Assembly (NCBI GenBank): GCA_050084515.1
Contig: CM114274.1
Coordinates: forward strand, 36,518,001-36,582,000
DNA from: Blasia pusilla
Taxonomy: Eukaryota; Marchantiophyta; Marchantiopsida; Blasiales
Direction: 5' to 3'
Length of the DNA: 64,000 nucleotides
Shown here: positions 41,765-53,690 of the stretch, piece after piece
How the letters are laid out: each line of letters starts with the position of its first letter
Position numbering within the stretch: the stretch's first letter is position 1
Made by a program: the position numbers and the translations under genes
Notes under the pieces: model-generated
Seen by the model: the letters and a program-made list of their open reading frames with translations, nothing else
The model's database searches: none
What the model was told of the DNA's origin: nothing

Positions 41765-42070
41765 CATGTTTGCACCAAAACGGACATGCCCACATACATG
41801 GAATGCAAGAGGTGGGACCCACACTTATAATTCATGATGGAAAGTAGCGCAATGGCGAGTGGGGCAATAAAGGGGGAGGAAGTGCAGGTGGAGGAAGGAA
41901 GAAACGTGAAAGTATGGAGCACATAGGCAAGTGGGGGGGAAATGAGAAAGAGGGGGAGGATGGGGCTCACATGGAAAAGTCCTTCCATAGGACGAATGTA
42001 AGTCCACACACATGGACATGTCCGCGGATATGAAGTTTGTCCATATGCAACTTTGACAGGTTGTCTAAAT
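41765..42070. repeat. Dispersed repeat copy 3 (GGACATG family)
   Basis: Collinear with 21710-21900: CACCAAAACGGACATGCCC, CCCACACTTATAATTCATG, GGCAATAAAGGGGGAGG and GGAGGAAGGAAGAAACG. Ends with ACATGGACATGTCCGCGG and a TTTGTCCATATGCAAC phrase that also appears near 22398-22415. Non-coding. It directly follows the candidate Helitron end. Confidence 0.7.
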
Positions 42071-44180
42071 TGGCGGGACACATCGAAACAAAGACAAATG
42101 ACCGTTCTAAGTGGGCGTGTGAATAATTTTGGTATGATATGATAATACTAGGTCAACGGGTAGTCATCGGATAAAAATAAGAGGATTGATTTCAACTTCA
42201 GCCAATTTAAATTTAGTGTGAAAAGAAAGAACATGCAAAGTGTGGCCACATTACTATTATAGTAAAATGATGAGCAAATAGACCTAATCTTTTAAGGCTA
42301 GGGATGTGAGTTAAGAATAACTTCCTTCAAGTCTCATGGAAACCCTAACTCATACCACATTGATGTAGAATAATCTCGAAACCCCTCTCACATCTCAAGT
42401 GTCCTTCTTAAATGAATAAATAAAACTTGTTTCAAACATGGTAAAATATACCATGGATAAAACAAATGGGTGGAGGTTTTGTTTTAAAAAAAAACTAAAA
42501 TTACCATAAGAATCAAAAAATCCAAACCCCACAACTAATATGATCGATAAGAAAATTAACTCTATAGGGACCAAGGTCATCGTCATCATCAACTCTCTGA
42601 ATTATGAAGAATGCATGTTGAAACTGGCGAAGAAAAAATGTATGTTCGGTGATGACGTTTCATAAGATTTTTAACTTGAGTGCATCTCAAGACACCATTG
42701 GTTTGAGCATGATCGAAGATAACCAAAACACCATATTTATTTATTTATTTAAAAAATTCATGCCATTATTTATTCCTCAACTAAAACCACTTCCCACCAA
42801 CTATCTCCATCCAATTCATAAAATATTTGATATTTATCCCAACCCATAAAATACAAAAAATCATATTCACTACTATATCCCAAAACATTAAAAACTAAGG
42901 ACATAATCGGATGTTGAATATCTTTATATATTTATATTTATGGCCCCTATATACATCTCACAAATTAGGCCCCTTAGGGACGGCTCCACATTCTCCTTTT
43001 TCCATCTCGCGGGATAGAGCATACATCACATCAAACCCTCACTAGAGTCAGATAATACATGTCCACCTCACCCTAAGGTCCATTCCGTGATGGCTAATGT
43101 TGTGCGTCAACGCACTATACTCGTGTGAGTATGAAGAGCATGCGTGTGAAGGCAAAGAGTGTTTCACGATTTATATCATTTGTGTGTATGGTGCAATGGG
43201 GCACAAAACTTAGCACGAAACTCAAAGATGTGTTCTGACGAATTCATTGAGTCTCTTCTCTTCCTTAACTTTTCCATCTCGGTTCAGGTGCGAATATTGT
43301 TTCTGTTGTGCTTGCTCATGCCGAGGTGTTTTGTGGAGCCCCGCCTAGTTTGCTTGATCGCTCGGGCGCTGCCTTTCATAGCTTGTTTCTGCATTACTTT
43401 GCTTTCCCTTAATCGTTTCTTTCCCGTTCAATTGGTGAAGCCGTTTTTCTTCTATCTGCCTGTTTGTTCACTCGACGTTTGGAAATTGATTTCTTGTGCC
43501 GCAACTCCCTAAGATACATCTTCGTGTCTGCTCGTTCACTCAACACCTTACATCAATTTATTTATCTTTCTGTGCGTTTGGTTTTGATTTTCCGTGTTGC
43601 GGCTCCTTGAGTTACATCTATCTACTCCTTCACTCAACGACTTGCATCAATCTCGGGCTTGTTAGTTTTCTTCCGATTGTGCGACTATCATTTCTTGTTT
43701 GTAATTTCCTGCCATGTTTCCATTCCCGAACGCTCCCCTTTGAATGAGATTTGTGATTGAATTCTTCTCAAGATTCTTTAATCGCTTTGGTGTTCAACGA
43801 CCTTCGCTTTCGGACAGGGTGGTCTATTCATGTTCCTCCTATCTCCTCCTTACACCTGTTTAAAGCTTTTCTGATCGATTCTAATACATGCTTCGACTTG
43901 ATTGTAATCTCCGTTTAGTGACCAAAGCTGTAGTCAATCACACTCTCGAGTTGGACTACTTCAAACACAGTGCATCTTTTTGGTTTTCTTCGCTCAATAG
44001 TTACTTCCAAGGCAGCTGCTTGTAGCTTTAAGACGTTGCTTCAAATTTTAGATAGTCTCTAGCCTTAGGACATTGTTTTGAATTGTAACTAGTGAAGGAA
44101 GTAATCAGAGCACGAATTTGTTACTACTTTATCCCTATTCACTCTGTTATTCAGTACATAGTAGGCAAATTGATAATAAG
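42071..44180. other. AT-rich DNA without recognised genes
   Basis: A few open frames (43159-43512, 43496-43747) give hydrophobic, Phe/Leu-rich text because the plus strand is pyrimidine-rich; no family. This may be the 5' non-coding part of the Helitron relic that follows, but no 5' terminus was found. Confidence 0.4.
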
Positions 44181-44189
44181 TGCAGTTGG

Positions 44190-45095
44190 TAGACCTTGCA
44201 AGTTCTAAACCTCCCCACATGTTGAATGTATTATGCAGGTAAAGGCGGTAAAGGAAAAAAATTCACAAGTACGATGTAATGTGTGTTGCTTTTCTAGAGT
44301 GTCCTAACGTATTGTGAATTTTCATTCTTAAATTGCCTCAGCTTTTCCATTAATTTGTGTCTAGGGCTGCCTTTATATAGAATTCCAACAAAGCTCATAC
44401 TTCGTTATTTTGTTTGACTATGAGTTAAAAATCTTCACCCATAGTGAAAATCTAGCTCTTACAACATCTTTGTCCACCATCACAGTAACTTGTCTCATTC
44501 TATCCAACTCACAATTTATGTTTCATGAGTTATGTTGTAGATCTAATCTACATGAATCTACCATTTTTGTAAGCCTTCATACTCAGTGTAATTGCTGGTC
44601 CTTGGAAGTTCTAAATCTCGCCACATGTTGAATGTGTTATGCAGATGAAGGAGGTAAAGAAGACAAACTCGCATGTACGATATAAAGTGTAGTCCTTTTC
44701 TAAGATCTCCTTATGTATTCAGAATTTTCATTGTCATATTGGCTCAACTTTTTGGTTAATTTGTGTCTAGGGTTGCCTTTATATAGGATTCCATCAATGC
44801 GCTCGTAGTTCGTTATCCTGCTGTAACTATGAGTGCAAGACATTGAAGATTGAACCCGACTGACAAATCTGATTGTTACAACATCTCTATCAAGCATCCC
44901 AGTAACCTATCTTATTGTAGCCAAATTATAATTTCTTTATCCTGCTGTAACTCTGAGTGAAAGACATTGAGCCACACTGAGAAATCTGGTTGTTACAACA
45001 TCTCTGTCCATAATCACAGTAGCCTATCTTATTGTAGCCAACTCAGAATTTATGTTTCATGAGTTCTGCTAAAGATATAATCTACATCAAACTAC
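44190..45095. repeat. Diverged tandem duplications of about 400 and 120 bp
   Basis: CCACATGTTGAATGT(A/G)TTATGCAG occurs at about 44215 and 44622, each followed by CTTTTCTA, AATTTGTGTCTAGGG and GCCTTTATATAG. A second phrase (TTACAACATCT, TCACAGTAAC or TCACAGTAGC, TATTGTAGCC) occurs three times at about 44460, 44876 and 44994. No coding capacity. Confidence 0.8.
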
Positions 45096-45399
45096 AATTG
45101 TTGTAGGCCTTTATATTCATACAACAACCATTTCATATGTATTTTCTTCCAATTCAGTGCTAGTGCAAAGAATTTATTCAACACATGAAGTAAACTGGCT
45201 AATTCCTCTTATTGGCTTAGATGTCGATCTGCAAACCATAAAGAAAACTTACAGGCTTGACTCTATGGCTTGATCATTCACATAAAGTTTCACTATTTCC
45301 TTCGAGTAGTGCAGCCTGATCTATTATATATATGGTGCACTCTTCTTACAGAGTTCATAGCCAAATCTAGACTTTAATTTATCCCAAATAATAGAGAGA

Positions 45400-46110
45400 A
45401 AAATAGACTAAAAGAACTATCTCCTGAATTTATGCTTTTGGGACCATCACACAGTTTTAACTATATTTATTCTCTGCTGAACATACAATATTATCGGATA
45501 TCATTGGCATTAGTGAAATTAAGTGCTTACACTATTATAAACATTCACATGCTAGGACCTAGTTGTGTTGGATCATACCGTTAAAGCCAATCCTCCTAGA
45601 ATTTGTGGATTTCAGACCATCACACACTTATAGCATGTACTTAATGTCTTTCCAATACACCCTATCATTTGTTATCATTAAAATCAGTGGAATCAGCTGC
45701 TTACACCCTCTCCTATATTTTCAAACCATCAGAGTTCCATCCTATACTTATTCTCTACCCGACATACAATATGATCTAGTATCATTAGCATTAGTGGAAC
45801 CATCTACTTACTCTCTTATGAGTATTCATATACTGGATACCCATCTGCCTTGGGTCATAATAATAAAACTACTCTCTGCTGAAATTTTGGTTTTGAAGAC
45901 ATGACACAACTCCAACATATGCTTATAGTCTATTCAACATACATTATTATCTGGTATTATCACCATCAGTGGAATCATATGTTTATAGTTTATGAACATT
46001 CATATATCAAATACCCAGTCTATCCAGGATCAAACTAAAACTCTAATGTCTCCTAAATTTTATGGTTTTTAAACCATCCACACTTCCATGTTTGTAGCAT
46101 ATGTATTTCT
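45400..46110. repeat. Diverged tandem repeat, about 172 bp unit
   Basis: Phrases like ACCATCACACA, TTATTCTCT(G/A)C, ACATACAATAT, GTATCATTAGCATTAGTGGA and ATGAACATTCATAT recur. ACCATC-like anchors are near 45443, 45615, 45725, 45897 and 46071, so most steps are about 172 bases with one shorter step of 110. Copies are old. The array ends 200 bp before the first Helitron frame. Confidence 0.7.
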
Positions 46111-46304
46111 AGTAAGCCCAAAACATCTTTGAATGTGTACATGACTCCGTCTTATATACGTAATGTACTAAGCGTAGATCCATTGAAATTACAACTACTC
46201 TTCATTCTAGACTCAAGGATCGGAATAGAAACTAAGTTCAATGGGTTCCATAAGGGTTTCTTCAAGATGTATTCATTTTTGATTCCCCTTTAATAGGATT
46301 TAAC

Positions 46305-46991
46305 ATGAAAACCGGTGTAGATGCTAATATTGATGCCCTATGTCCAGCCTTAAAACATATACTATCCATAAATTTCCACATAAATGAGCTATACAAGATT
46401 TACCAGACTCTATTAGAGGTACCAAATCTATCTTGTGGCCTCGTTATTCTTCCTGAGTCATGTGTTCAATCTATAATAAGCTCATCTCATCTTGAAGGTC
46501 AAGTTACAAACAACATGGAGTACAATCCTTGTCATCCTGATTTAAATGTCCTACAAGATGTTTCATACTCGATCCTTGTGAAGCAAAGACAATCTATTGA
46601 CATATTTGACAATAGCAGCCTTTCGTTACGGTCATCCTCAAGCTTGCACATTACTCTTCTCATTGATTCATCTGGATGTTCTTCATATTCCAAATTGACA
46701 ATAGAGACAACTTTATTTCAATTCTTATTTCCCTTTTTACGTGGGTTTATACTCGTCATTCCATATTTGTTTGACTATATACGAAATAGATCTAGACAAT
46801 TGTTCAATATCTTTTCTCTCTACAAACAATACACTCTACTAATGTACCAATTACGACATTGTATTGCTCTATGCTTAGCAAGTAGGACCTTCATACTAGA
46901 TAGAAAACTGAGCAAACTTACGAAAGATAAGCCAACCTTAAAAGAGGAAGAATTATACAAGCATTTATCTAAATATTCTTTTAACCCGTAA
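46305..46991 (+). pseudogene. Helitron protein, N-terminal domain
   Basis: ATG at 46305 opens 228 codons to a TAA at 46989. The late part (FPFLRGFILVIPYLFDYIRN, then FSLYKQYTLLMYQLRH) fits the conserved N-terminal Helitron domain, where proteins read an 'LFP.G' phrase and then a Tyr/His-rich helix. The first 140 residues are poorly conserved to my eye. The next piece begins after a 70 base gap in another frame. Confidence 0.6.
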
Positions 46992-47060
46992 TTACCCGAT
47001 AGTCCTTCCTGGGCACCCTCATAATGTGCCTAACTTTTCCACACTCGCCTACAAACATTC

Positions 47061-47899
47061 TTGTTTCAATTTATTCTTTGTGGTCCACAATTTCTTAGTA
47101 GAGTTGAAGACTACCTCCTAAGATATGAGCTGCAGAACAGGGGAAGCCTCCATTTTCATATGATTATGTGGATAGACAATGATGATGTTGATAGAATAAC
47201 TTCTGAGATTTTCTGTTACATTCCCTCGCAACCACCTACATAATTAAATGCTTTGGCTCCAGAGAAGAGAATCAACACAATGGGTATTTTTTCTGATTAT
47301 GTAGTGAGAAAACTATTACATAGATGCAAGGACAATGTTTGTATTGTAAGAAAAAGACTCAGGAAGCCGTACTGCATGTTAGGTTTTCCTATCAAACCAA
47401 ATTTGCAGACAACACCGTCATTAATCCACAAACTATGAGATGGACTTAATTTAGGCCATCCCTCCACCATTCCAATGTGATTTTATACCATCCACTTATA
47501 CTTCTTTTATGGGAGGCTCACATGAACATTGAACGGGTTACCAATACTGACTGATCATTCTATCTACTTAAATATGCTTTAAAGTCAAAGCCCACTGGAT
47601 CTCTTGACATAGACACTGAAACAACTTGTTGTTTGGGTCTTGGATCTTTAGATGAGGTGAAATTGAAGCTAGTATCAGGAGTAGTATTGAATCGCTCAAT
47701 GTCTTCAACCGAGGTTGCCCTTACATCGATGCAGATTCTAGTTATATACAGATCTCAAGTCGTTGACTACATAGACAGTAATCCACCAAATAGAATAAAT
47801 TCATTATATAAAAAATCTTACGTTCCATGCATACATCCCTTAATTATTTATTCAAACAGACCTGTAGTGCTTGAGTCCCTCACTTTCATAGAATACTGA
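47061..47899 (+). pseudogene. Helitron Rep (HUH) domain and following region
   Basis: The motif YELQNRGSLHFHMIMWID contains the two metal-binding His (H-F-H at 47151-47159), as in Helitron Rep where the text is 'Q.RG..H.H...W'. A stop follows at 47241. HRCKDNVCIV and GFP (47310-47390) match the Cys/His part after the HUH box. Then LLKYALKSKPTGSLDID (about 47567-47617) and STEVALTSMQILVIYRS (about 47700-47750) correspond to the region with the catalytic tyrosines. The LLKYALK site holds one Tyr; the second expected Tyr is not in place, and a frame change intervenes. The domain nicks single strands and starts rolling-circle transfer in live elements. Confidence 0.75.
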
Positions 47900-48230
47900 T
47901 CATAGTATGAAACATTCAAATCATATCCTAGCAAGCTGAAAAATGTATTTGGTATGGACAATCTAGGTAACATAGTATGTAGTACAGAAAGAATTGTTTG
48001 ATTCACACAGTTCCATCCTTTATATCAATGGAATGAATTCTTCTACATGACCTTGATATCTCAAAGTTCCATTTCGTCCTGAGTCCACTTTAATGTCTTT
48101 TGAGAATGCATTGTGGACATACCTTCAAGAATGTGTCTACAGAGATGTTATTACAAGTCTAGATGATGTCCAAGGTCTTATTAAAGATCATGTATTTTGA
48201 AACATGTGGAGTATTGTTCACACAGGATAA

Positions 48231-49580
48231 ATACTTGCTAAAACTCTTGATGTTCTCAGACCTGAATTTGAATTAGACATCGATGAGATTGTATCACCAC
48301 CTTCTGACCATCCTACAACACCTACATACCCTGATGACACCCCATCTGACCCTTTAGACATTACTCTATTAAATGATGAACAACAACGATTATTCTTACA
48401 ATTATCCACTCAACAATCCGGACTTGTAATTCTCAAAGGGCCACCCGGATGTGGAAAAATATTTTTCATATCCTACATGTATTCTTACTTGAAATCTGTA
48501 AATATGTATCCTCTTTTGACTACCACAACTGACATTACAACTGTTAGGCTTCATGTTGAAGCTACCATAGTTCATTCCACTCTTACAATACCTGTACATG
48601 GTGATTTTCCATCCATGCACATTAGTTCAAACACCTATTCAAGATAAAAAAATTATCAAGTTATAGTCATGGACGAATGCTCTATGTTGACGTCTTAGCT
48701 CCTACAAATTATATCCATGCGTCTTCACGAGACACCTCCAACCTCATCTTCACTACAGTTTGTTGGAAAGTTGTTGGTATTAGTTGGGGATTTATGCTAG
48801 TTACCTCCGGTATGCAACCACACCTATTCTCACTTTTTTCATGCTTGTCATTTAAGTTCATCCACATTTCTTCAATCTGCAACTACATACCAGCTAACAA
48901 CTCCAATCAGGCACCATAGAGATGGAGAATACTTAGAGTTTCTAAATGCCACAAGAATTTCTCTACCATCTCACGAAGAAATAACGACATGTTTAGGTAA
49001 TTTTTTTGTTTATGAGAATGAAGCTACAGACTTTATACAAGCTGATACAAAAATTACTTGCACCCATTGTGAAGATGTTGCATTGCTTAATCTCTTGACA
49101 TTAAGATGTTTATTTGGAGATGCCTCCATTCTTCAAATTCATGTCAAGTCGGATGAACCTCATGAATTAGTATTTGCTAATTGGCTAGCATATCACACTT
49201 TCCACTAGTTGCCATTTCTTGCACTTCACTGTAAAGTTATGCTTACTTGCAATATAGACCTGAAATGAGAAGCAACCAATGGATCTTTGGGGACTGTGTC
49301 CGACTTACTGTACAAAGGTGATTACCTAGTAAGTATTGAAGTTAGAATTTTACCTAACGAAAAACTTGTTACAATTTCAAGGAAAAATTTTGCAACTCTC
49401 AAGTATGACTCTAACAAAAAGTATATGAAAAAAACATTTCCACTTATTCTTGGGTATGCTATCACGGGACATAAAAGTCAGGGATGTACTTTATCTGGTC
49501 GTTGTCTCCTTGTTATTAGATCAAATTTTTGCACTAGGACTTGCCTATGTTATGTTATCTCGTGTGAAGTCTATAAATAA
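48231..49580 (+). pseudogene. Helitron PIF1-family helicase
   Basis: An open frame (48231-48647, no ATG at its start) holds LLNDEQQRLFLQL and the Walker A GPPGCGKIFF (48438-48467; Ile replaces the Thr/Ser after Lys). A frame change follows. VMDECSML (about 48667-48693) is Walker B with the DE pair. Further right, GNFFVYENEATDFIQ, then CKVMLTCNID with a TGA next to it, then EATNGSLGTV, and finally PLILGYAITGHKSQGCTL (about 49437-49490), the motif V/VI region of PIF1 helicases. The end (LCYVISCEVYK) corresponds to 'YVALSRV'. It would unwind DNA 5' to 3' during transposition. Confidence 0.8.
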
Positions 49581-50280
49581 TCTAAGGATTTTGTACACTA
49601 GAGCCACATGATTTCAAAGTCATTACAATGTTCTGCAAATATTTCACACTTACAAACACATTTCTTTGTTGCATTTAGAACAACATATCTTCTTGGGCCA
49701 ACTCATCTAGAGGACATGGGTCACGACATTCAAGCCAGACTGCCTACACATTGAAGGTTGGACATGGTCTTCCACTCTACGAGCACGAGCCTAATCCCAC
49801 AATAGTTGTGCCCCAGACACCACTATCTCCACACCCATCAAGTTTCCCAACAGTAATCATTCAACTTTCAAACTAGAATATGTACTTTATAATAATTCAA
49901 GTTCTTAAAGCATGATACTAAGGACATAAATTCACAACAACATAATATACGTCCACGTTTTACAACTCCCAACTGAAAACCAGATGAAGTACTCAGATAA
50001 CTTAGGATATCAACCAGCGTTCTAGGAACATAGAGTTAGAGGACGGAAAATTTAGACCTTTATTGGTCAAAGCCAAATTTGGGAATCTAAATTTAGGCGC
50101 ATCAATGAGGATAGACCTGCAACAAGTAGACTATCAAAATTTTTTGATCTTAGTTTCTTTTCACTATTATAGTTGAACTCTTCAATTATTAACATTAGCC
50201 TTATTGCTTTGACTCTCAAGAATCCAAAAAAAAAGCACTGAGGTTCAAGAATGTAGGTTACAAAGAAACTACATTGACAC

Positions 50281-50621
50281 GAAAGGACGGTGCTAGGTTG
50301 TTTAGTGTTGTCTCGGGAGGGATCAGATTGGATCAACTCCGCACACTCAGACATGAGATGCATCTACCATTAAGCATGTTGATTGATCTAAACTCAATCA
50401 AGGCAAATCACCTATTGGAACGCATAGAATCAGCTAGAGAAGCTTATCAGCTTTCTAACTTTGAGCCATTTTCTATTAACCTTGATGATCCACACAGTCT
50501 ACCCACTCTACCAGATCTTGATGATATTGCACCAACTCCATCACAACCAACCACTACATCTGCAAGAAATTCTATTCCAACCACTACTCAAGCTAATCCA
50601 ATATCATTGATGACTTCCTAA
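50281..50621 (+). pseudogene. Frame downstream of the Helitron helicase, unknown
   Basis: About 110 codons ending TAA at 50621. The text starts with RKDGARLFSVVSGGIRL, continues with LNSIKANHLLERIESAREAY, and ends in an Asp/Pro/Thr-rich tail (LPDLDDIAPTPSQPTTTS). A host-unrelated but protein-like composition and its place 700 bp after the helicase suggest an additional Helitron protein or a captured fragment. I recognise no family; it is not visibly an RPA OB-fold. Confidence 0.4.
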
Positions 50622-51579
50622 GTGAAAAATCTACCCTAGGTCCATCCTACGATCCTAATAGGATAGTTACTTCACCAAAAAAGCGCAAATGTGCACAGCA
50701 CATGAGCAAGTTGAGGTTCACCTCAACTTCTTGTGTTTCATGTTCATAAGAATTTACAAATTTGACAAATATGTTTCTTTTTAAAACATTCATTTTAGCT
50801 CATGTTTAGTGCATTCCAGGTGTTTCATCATGATTGGTATGTGATATGTTCTTCATGCAAATAGATGATATTACGCTCAGCTAGTACGTGTCAAGATATG
50901 ATACATACAGTTTCAATCTCCATTTATGCATTATTCATAGGATTTGTCCACTTTGGACCATGTTTTCTTGCTGAGATCTTATGATATACCGTAATATTGT
51001 ATTGTATCATCAAGTGTCTCTTCCGACTATACCGCTTTCATATACATTTCCACTTCCTTTTCATATGTTCTGATTGATCATCCAGGAACCTTGCTACTAT
51101 ATTCTTAATTCGGAGTGAATTACATCACTTTCTCTTTGTGTCATTTTAAATGATTGATATTAGACATATTCACTACAACAAAATTTCAAGCATCTTCATG
51201 TTGCAATTGTTTCATTTACACTTAAACACTATACATACCTATATGCATCTAATCTTTCAAGGTTCAATTTGCTTATACTCTGTTAGTGTTCAGCTTTTTG
51301 ACTTCTATTGAAACTATTAGCCACTACCACATAATGTTGGTATAGTCTCAGCAAAATTTGTACTTGTGCAATTCTCAGTATTTGGCATCATTGAGAATAG
51401 TCATGTATTTTAGTCAGCTTTTCAGATTTTAGCTTCCTTGCAGATTAGATGTTCAATCTATCAGCTTTTCATTACAATTCGTGTTATCTCTAGAGTTTTT
51501 TTAAGTATGTATTACATCCATACGTATTTTAAGGCACCCTTTATGACACAATTTTTTGTTTGTTCTGTTCAGATCCACC

Positions 51580-52001
51580 ATAAGAGAACATGCATACCAT
51601 CAAGAAGATTGAATTACAACACATGTGGATCTCATACAAGTACACAACGAGACATTAGTGTGGACATTCATTTAGACCTTGGTCCTCCAAATCAGCTACA
51701 TCACACATCGAGGCAGCCATTAGTTCCAATAAATGTTTATCGCAATATTTACAAAGCACTTAGTGAAGCAGAGAACAAAGCATCTCAGTTGTCAAGAGAG
51801 ACTTAAGCTCTACAAGACATGCTGGACAATGCATGTGAAGAGAATGAGAACAAACTCCTAGAGATTCAGATGGCAGAGAAAAAATTAAGAGCAACAAGAG
51901 ATCAGTTTAAGGAGTTCTCCAAAGACGTTGCTCCTTTAGTTGCTGATGATCCTAGACTTAAGCTTCAGCTTCTTGTAATTCAGTCAATGCTGAGGAATTA
52001 G
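51580..52001 (+). pseudogene. Coiled-coil frame at the end of the Helitron region
   Basis: Two open parts separated by one in-frame TAA (51804-51806). First part: LDLGPPNQLHHTSRQPLVP and VYRNIYKALSEAENKASQL. Second part: MLDNACEENENKLLEIQMAE, KKLRATRDQFKEF, then LVADDPRLKLQL to TAG at 52001. Heptad-like spacing and charge predict a coiled coil of about 60 residues across the stop. A function cannot be assigned. Confidence 0.45.
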
Positions 52002-53028
52002 TTATTCACATTAGTTAAGTGTGTACTTACCACTACTACATGTATGTGACTTTTTTGAAGCCCTAAGGCCAATTATGGGATAGCCTTAGTTCCATGTTGT
52101 TTTCATGGCAAAGTTTTCACTTCAAAGTCTTCTGTCAAGTTTGCATTGCTTCCACATTCAGAACTTTCAATCACTTTCTCAAATATTGACCCCTCATTTT
52201 AAAAGTTTTGACTCATGTGGATTGCACTAAGGAATTGATATTTCCAATGGCAAATAGATTTATCTTTCAATATGAATGTGCAAATTATGTAGGGATGCTA
52301 CTTTCCAACTTAGTGAAAGTACTCATATCTATAATTTTTGCTCTTGTTCATGACTTTAACTCTACTTGCTCTTTTAGCATATATTAGAATTTAGTATCAC
52401 TTTTGGTTGAGTGTAAATTTTACTTCACCTTTCGTTTCATACTCATACTTATGAAATTATACATAATGAATTCTCCAACTGTAGGTGCACTTCAAAGTCA
52501 AGCTAAAGAAACCACTTGCACTCATTCAACACATAAAATTTAGCACATACCAGCTTACATTTGTCAAAGTGTTATAAGACTCTACTATTATACAAACCCA
52601 ACCAATGCTCATTTACGAGACTCTGCTATTCTGTGACTGTTTCTAGTAAAACATAATGCCTTTTAGTTACTATTCATGTCCAATATTCTTCACATAAATT
52701 TAACCAGTGATACCAAATGCCTCAAGTTATCATTCATCTCCATTCAATAAACTTCACATAAAATTCACTTGTAATTTTACTTAGACGCACCTTGTACAGA
52801 CTCTAATCTATTTATGTAGTTAGTTATACTAATAAACCTTACTTAGTCATACTACATTGGCCGCATAATATTTTCATATTTAATAAGGAAATTCATGGAA
52901 TGCCTAATGATGGAATGCCCCTTTCCGAATTTGCACCTTTGGAGGATCATTCCAAATTTATTCGAGGGAATAAAAATTCTTATGATATTCGAGATTAAAA
53001 TAAATAGACGAAGGGCATTAAATACTAC
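52002..53028. other. AT-rich DNA, possible 3' part of the Helitron
   Basis: No coding frame. A Helitron 3' terminus was looked for: CTAGT occurs near 52643 but without a GC hairpin before it. Nothing else seen. Confidence 0.4.
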
Positions 53029-53086
53029 GCCCTTAAAGAAATGAAAAAGAAGTACATTGGTACTTCTTTTTCATTTCTTTAAGGGC
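53029..53086. other. Perfect 27 bp hairpin with 4 base loop
   Basis: Arm GCCCTTAAAGAAATGAAAAA-GAAGTAC (53029-53055), loop ATTG (53056-53059), then an exact reverse complement (53060-53086). No mismatch in 27 pairs. Such a structure can be a small-RNA precursor, a short foldback transposon or a site of recent inversion. The copy GAAGGGCATTAAA at 53010-53022 partly echoes the arm end. Confidence 0.95.
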
Positions 53087-53088
53087 CC

Positions 53089-53104
53089 GTGAGATTAATC
53101 TCAC
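53089..53104. repeat. 16 bp perfect palindrome
   Basis: GTGAGATTAATCTCAC is its own reverse complement and lies two bases after the 27 bp hairpin. With it the local sequence forms two adjacent foldbacks. Confidence 0.95.
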
Positions 53105-53447
53105 ACAGATCTGTATGGTAATTCCTTGGGAGGGGTTTCGGTGAGCCGATAAAGGAATATTTGTTGTATCATTATAACGAAACTTAGATTTGCACTAATT
53201 TAATTTGGGTTCATTTTCAATGATCAAATGAAAGTAATAAGTGCGATTATTAATAAGGATCAAGTTGTAGGCGAAGACGCATTTGTATGGACCATGGGGA
53301 CATAGAATAGCTCTTTCTTTCCTTTTTTGCATTTTCCTTTTTCTAACTTAGTATGTGCTCAGCCAAAGTCTTTGACCTTGTTTTCAAAAAAATTAAAATC
53401 ATGATGGGGCAACTCTTTAGGAAAAGTGATGGTAATTATTATAGGGC
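53105..53447. other. AT-rich DNA, nothing recognised
   Basis: No coding or repeat signal seen between the palindrome and the dispersed repeat. Confidence 0.5.
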
Positions 53448-53690
53448 GCAATCAATGTGAGGGAGACATGGGATTATGTGTCGACCTAGCTGGATGAATT
53501 CAAAATTTCCGTTTCAGTTTCTCAATCACCGGTTAACAACTAATGTAATATCGGGTCTCCTTTCTATTTGTATCAAACTAGCCAACCGGAATTAGGAAAA
53601 CTTCCAAAATTTTCATCTTATTTTATACACATCGGAAATGTAAGGATTTTCTCAAAAAAACTACTAGGCCCAAGTTGCAAATCCATGGTT
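53448..53690. repeat. Dispersed 245 bp repeat, copy B
   Basis: Matches 33718-33965 in the same orientation, for example AATCAATGTGAGGGAGA, GTGTCGACCTAGCTGGA, AAAATTTCCGTTTCAG and CTCAAAAAAACTACTAG. Non-coding. Ends are similar in both copies, which suggests a defined unit. Confidence 0.75.

Larger units (their letters stand above)
46305..52001 (+). mobile_element. Autonomous Helitron relic (Rep and PIF1-type helicase)
   Basis: Going right, the plus strand holds an N-terminal Helitron-like region (46305-46991), the Rep HUH box (47061-47243), a Cys/His segment (47253-47438), a Rep-following domain (about 47560-47899), the helicase with Walker A and B (48231-48700), C-terminal helicase motifs (about 49010-49580), and two later frames (50281-50621, 51580-52001). 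The order is that of a Helitron RepHel protein. Many stops and frame changes make it dead. Terminal TC and CTRR ends were not located. Confidence 0.75.

Noticed and set aside
43159-43747. Hydrophobic frames before the Helitron, possible membrane protein
   Set aside because: Phe/Leu/Cys-rich text follows from T-rich DNA; no conserved pattern, and frames are short and overlapping.
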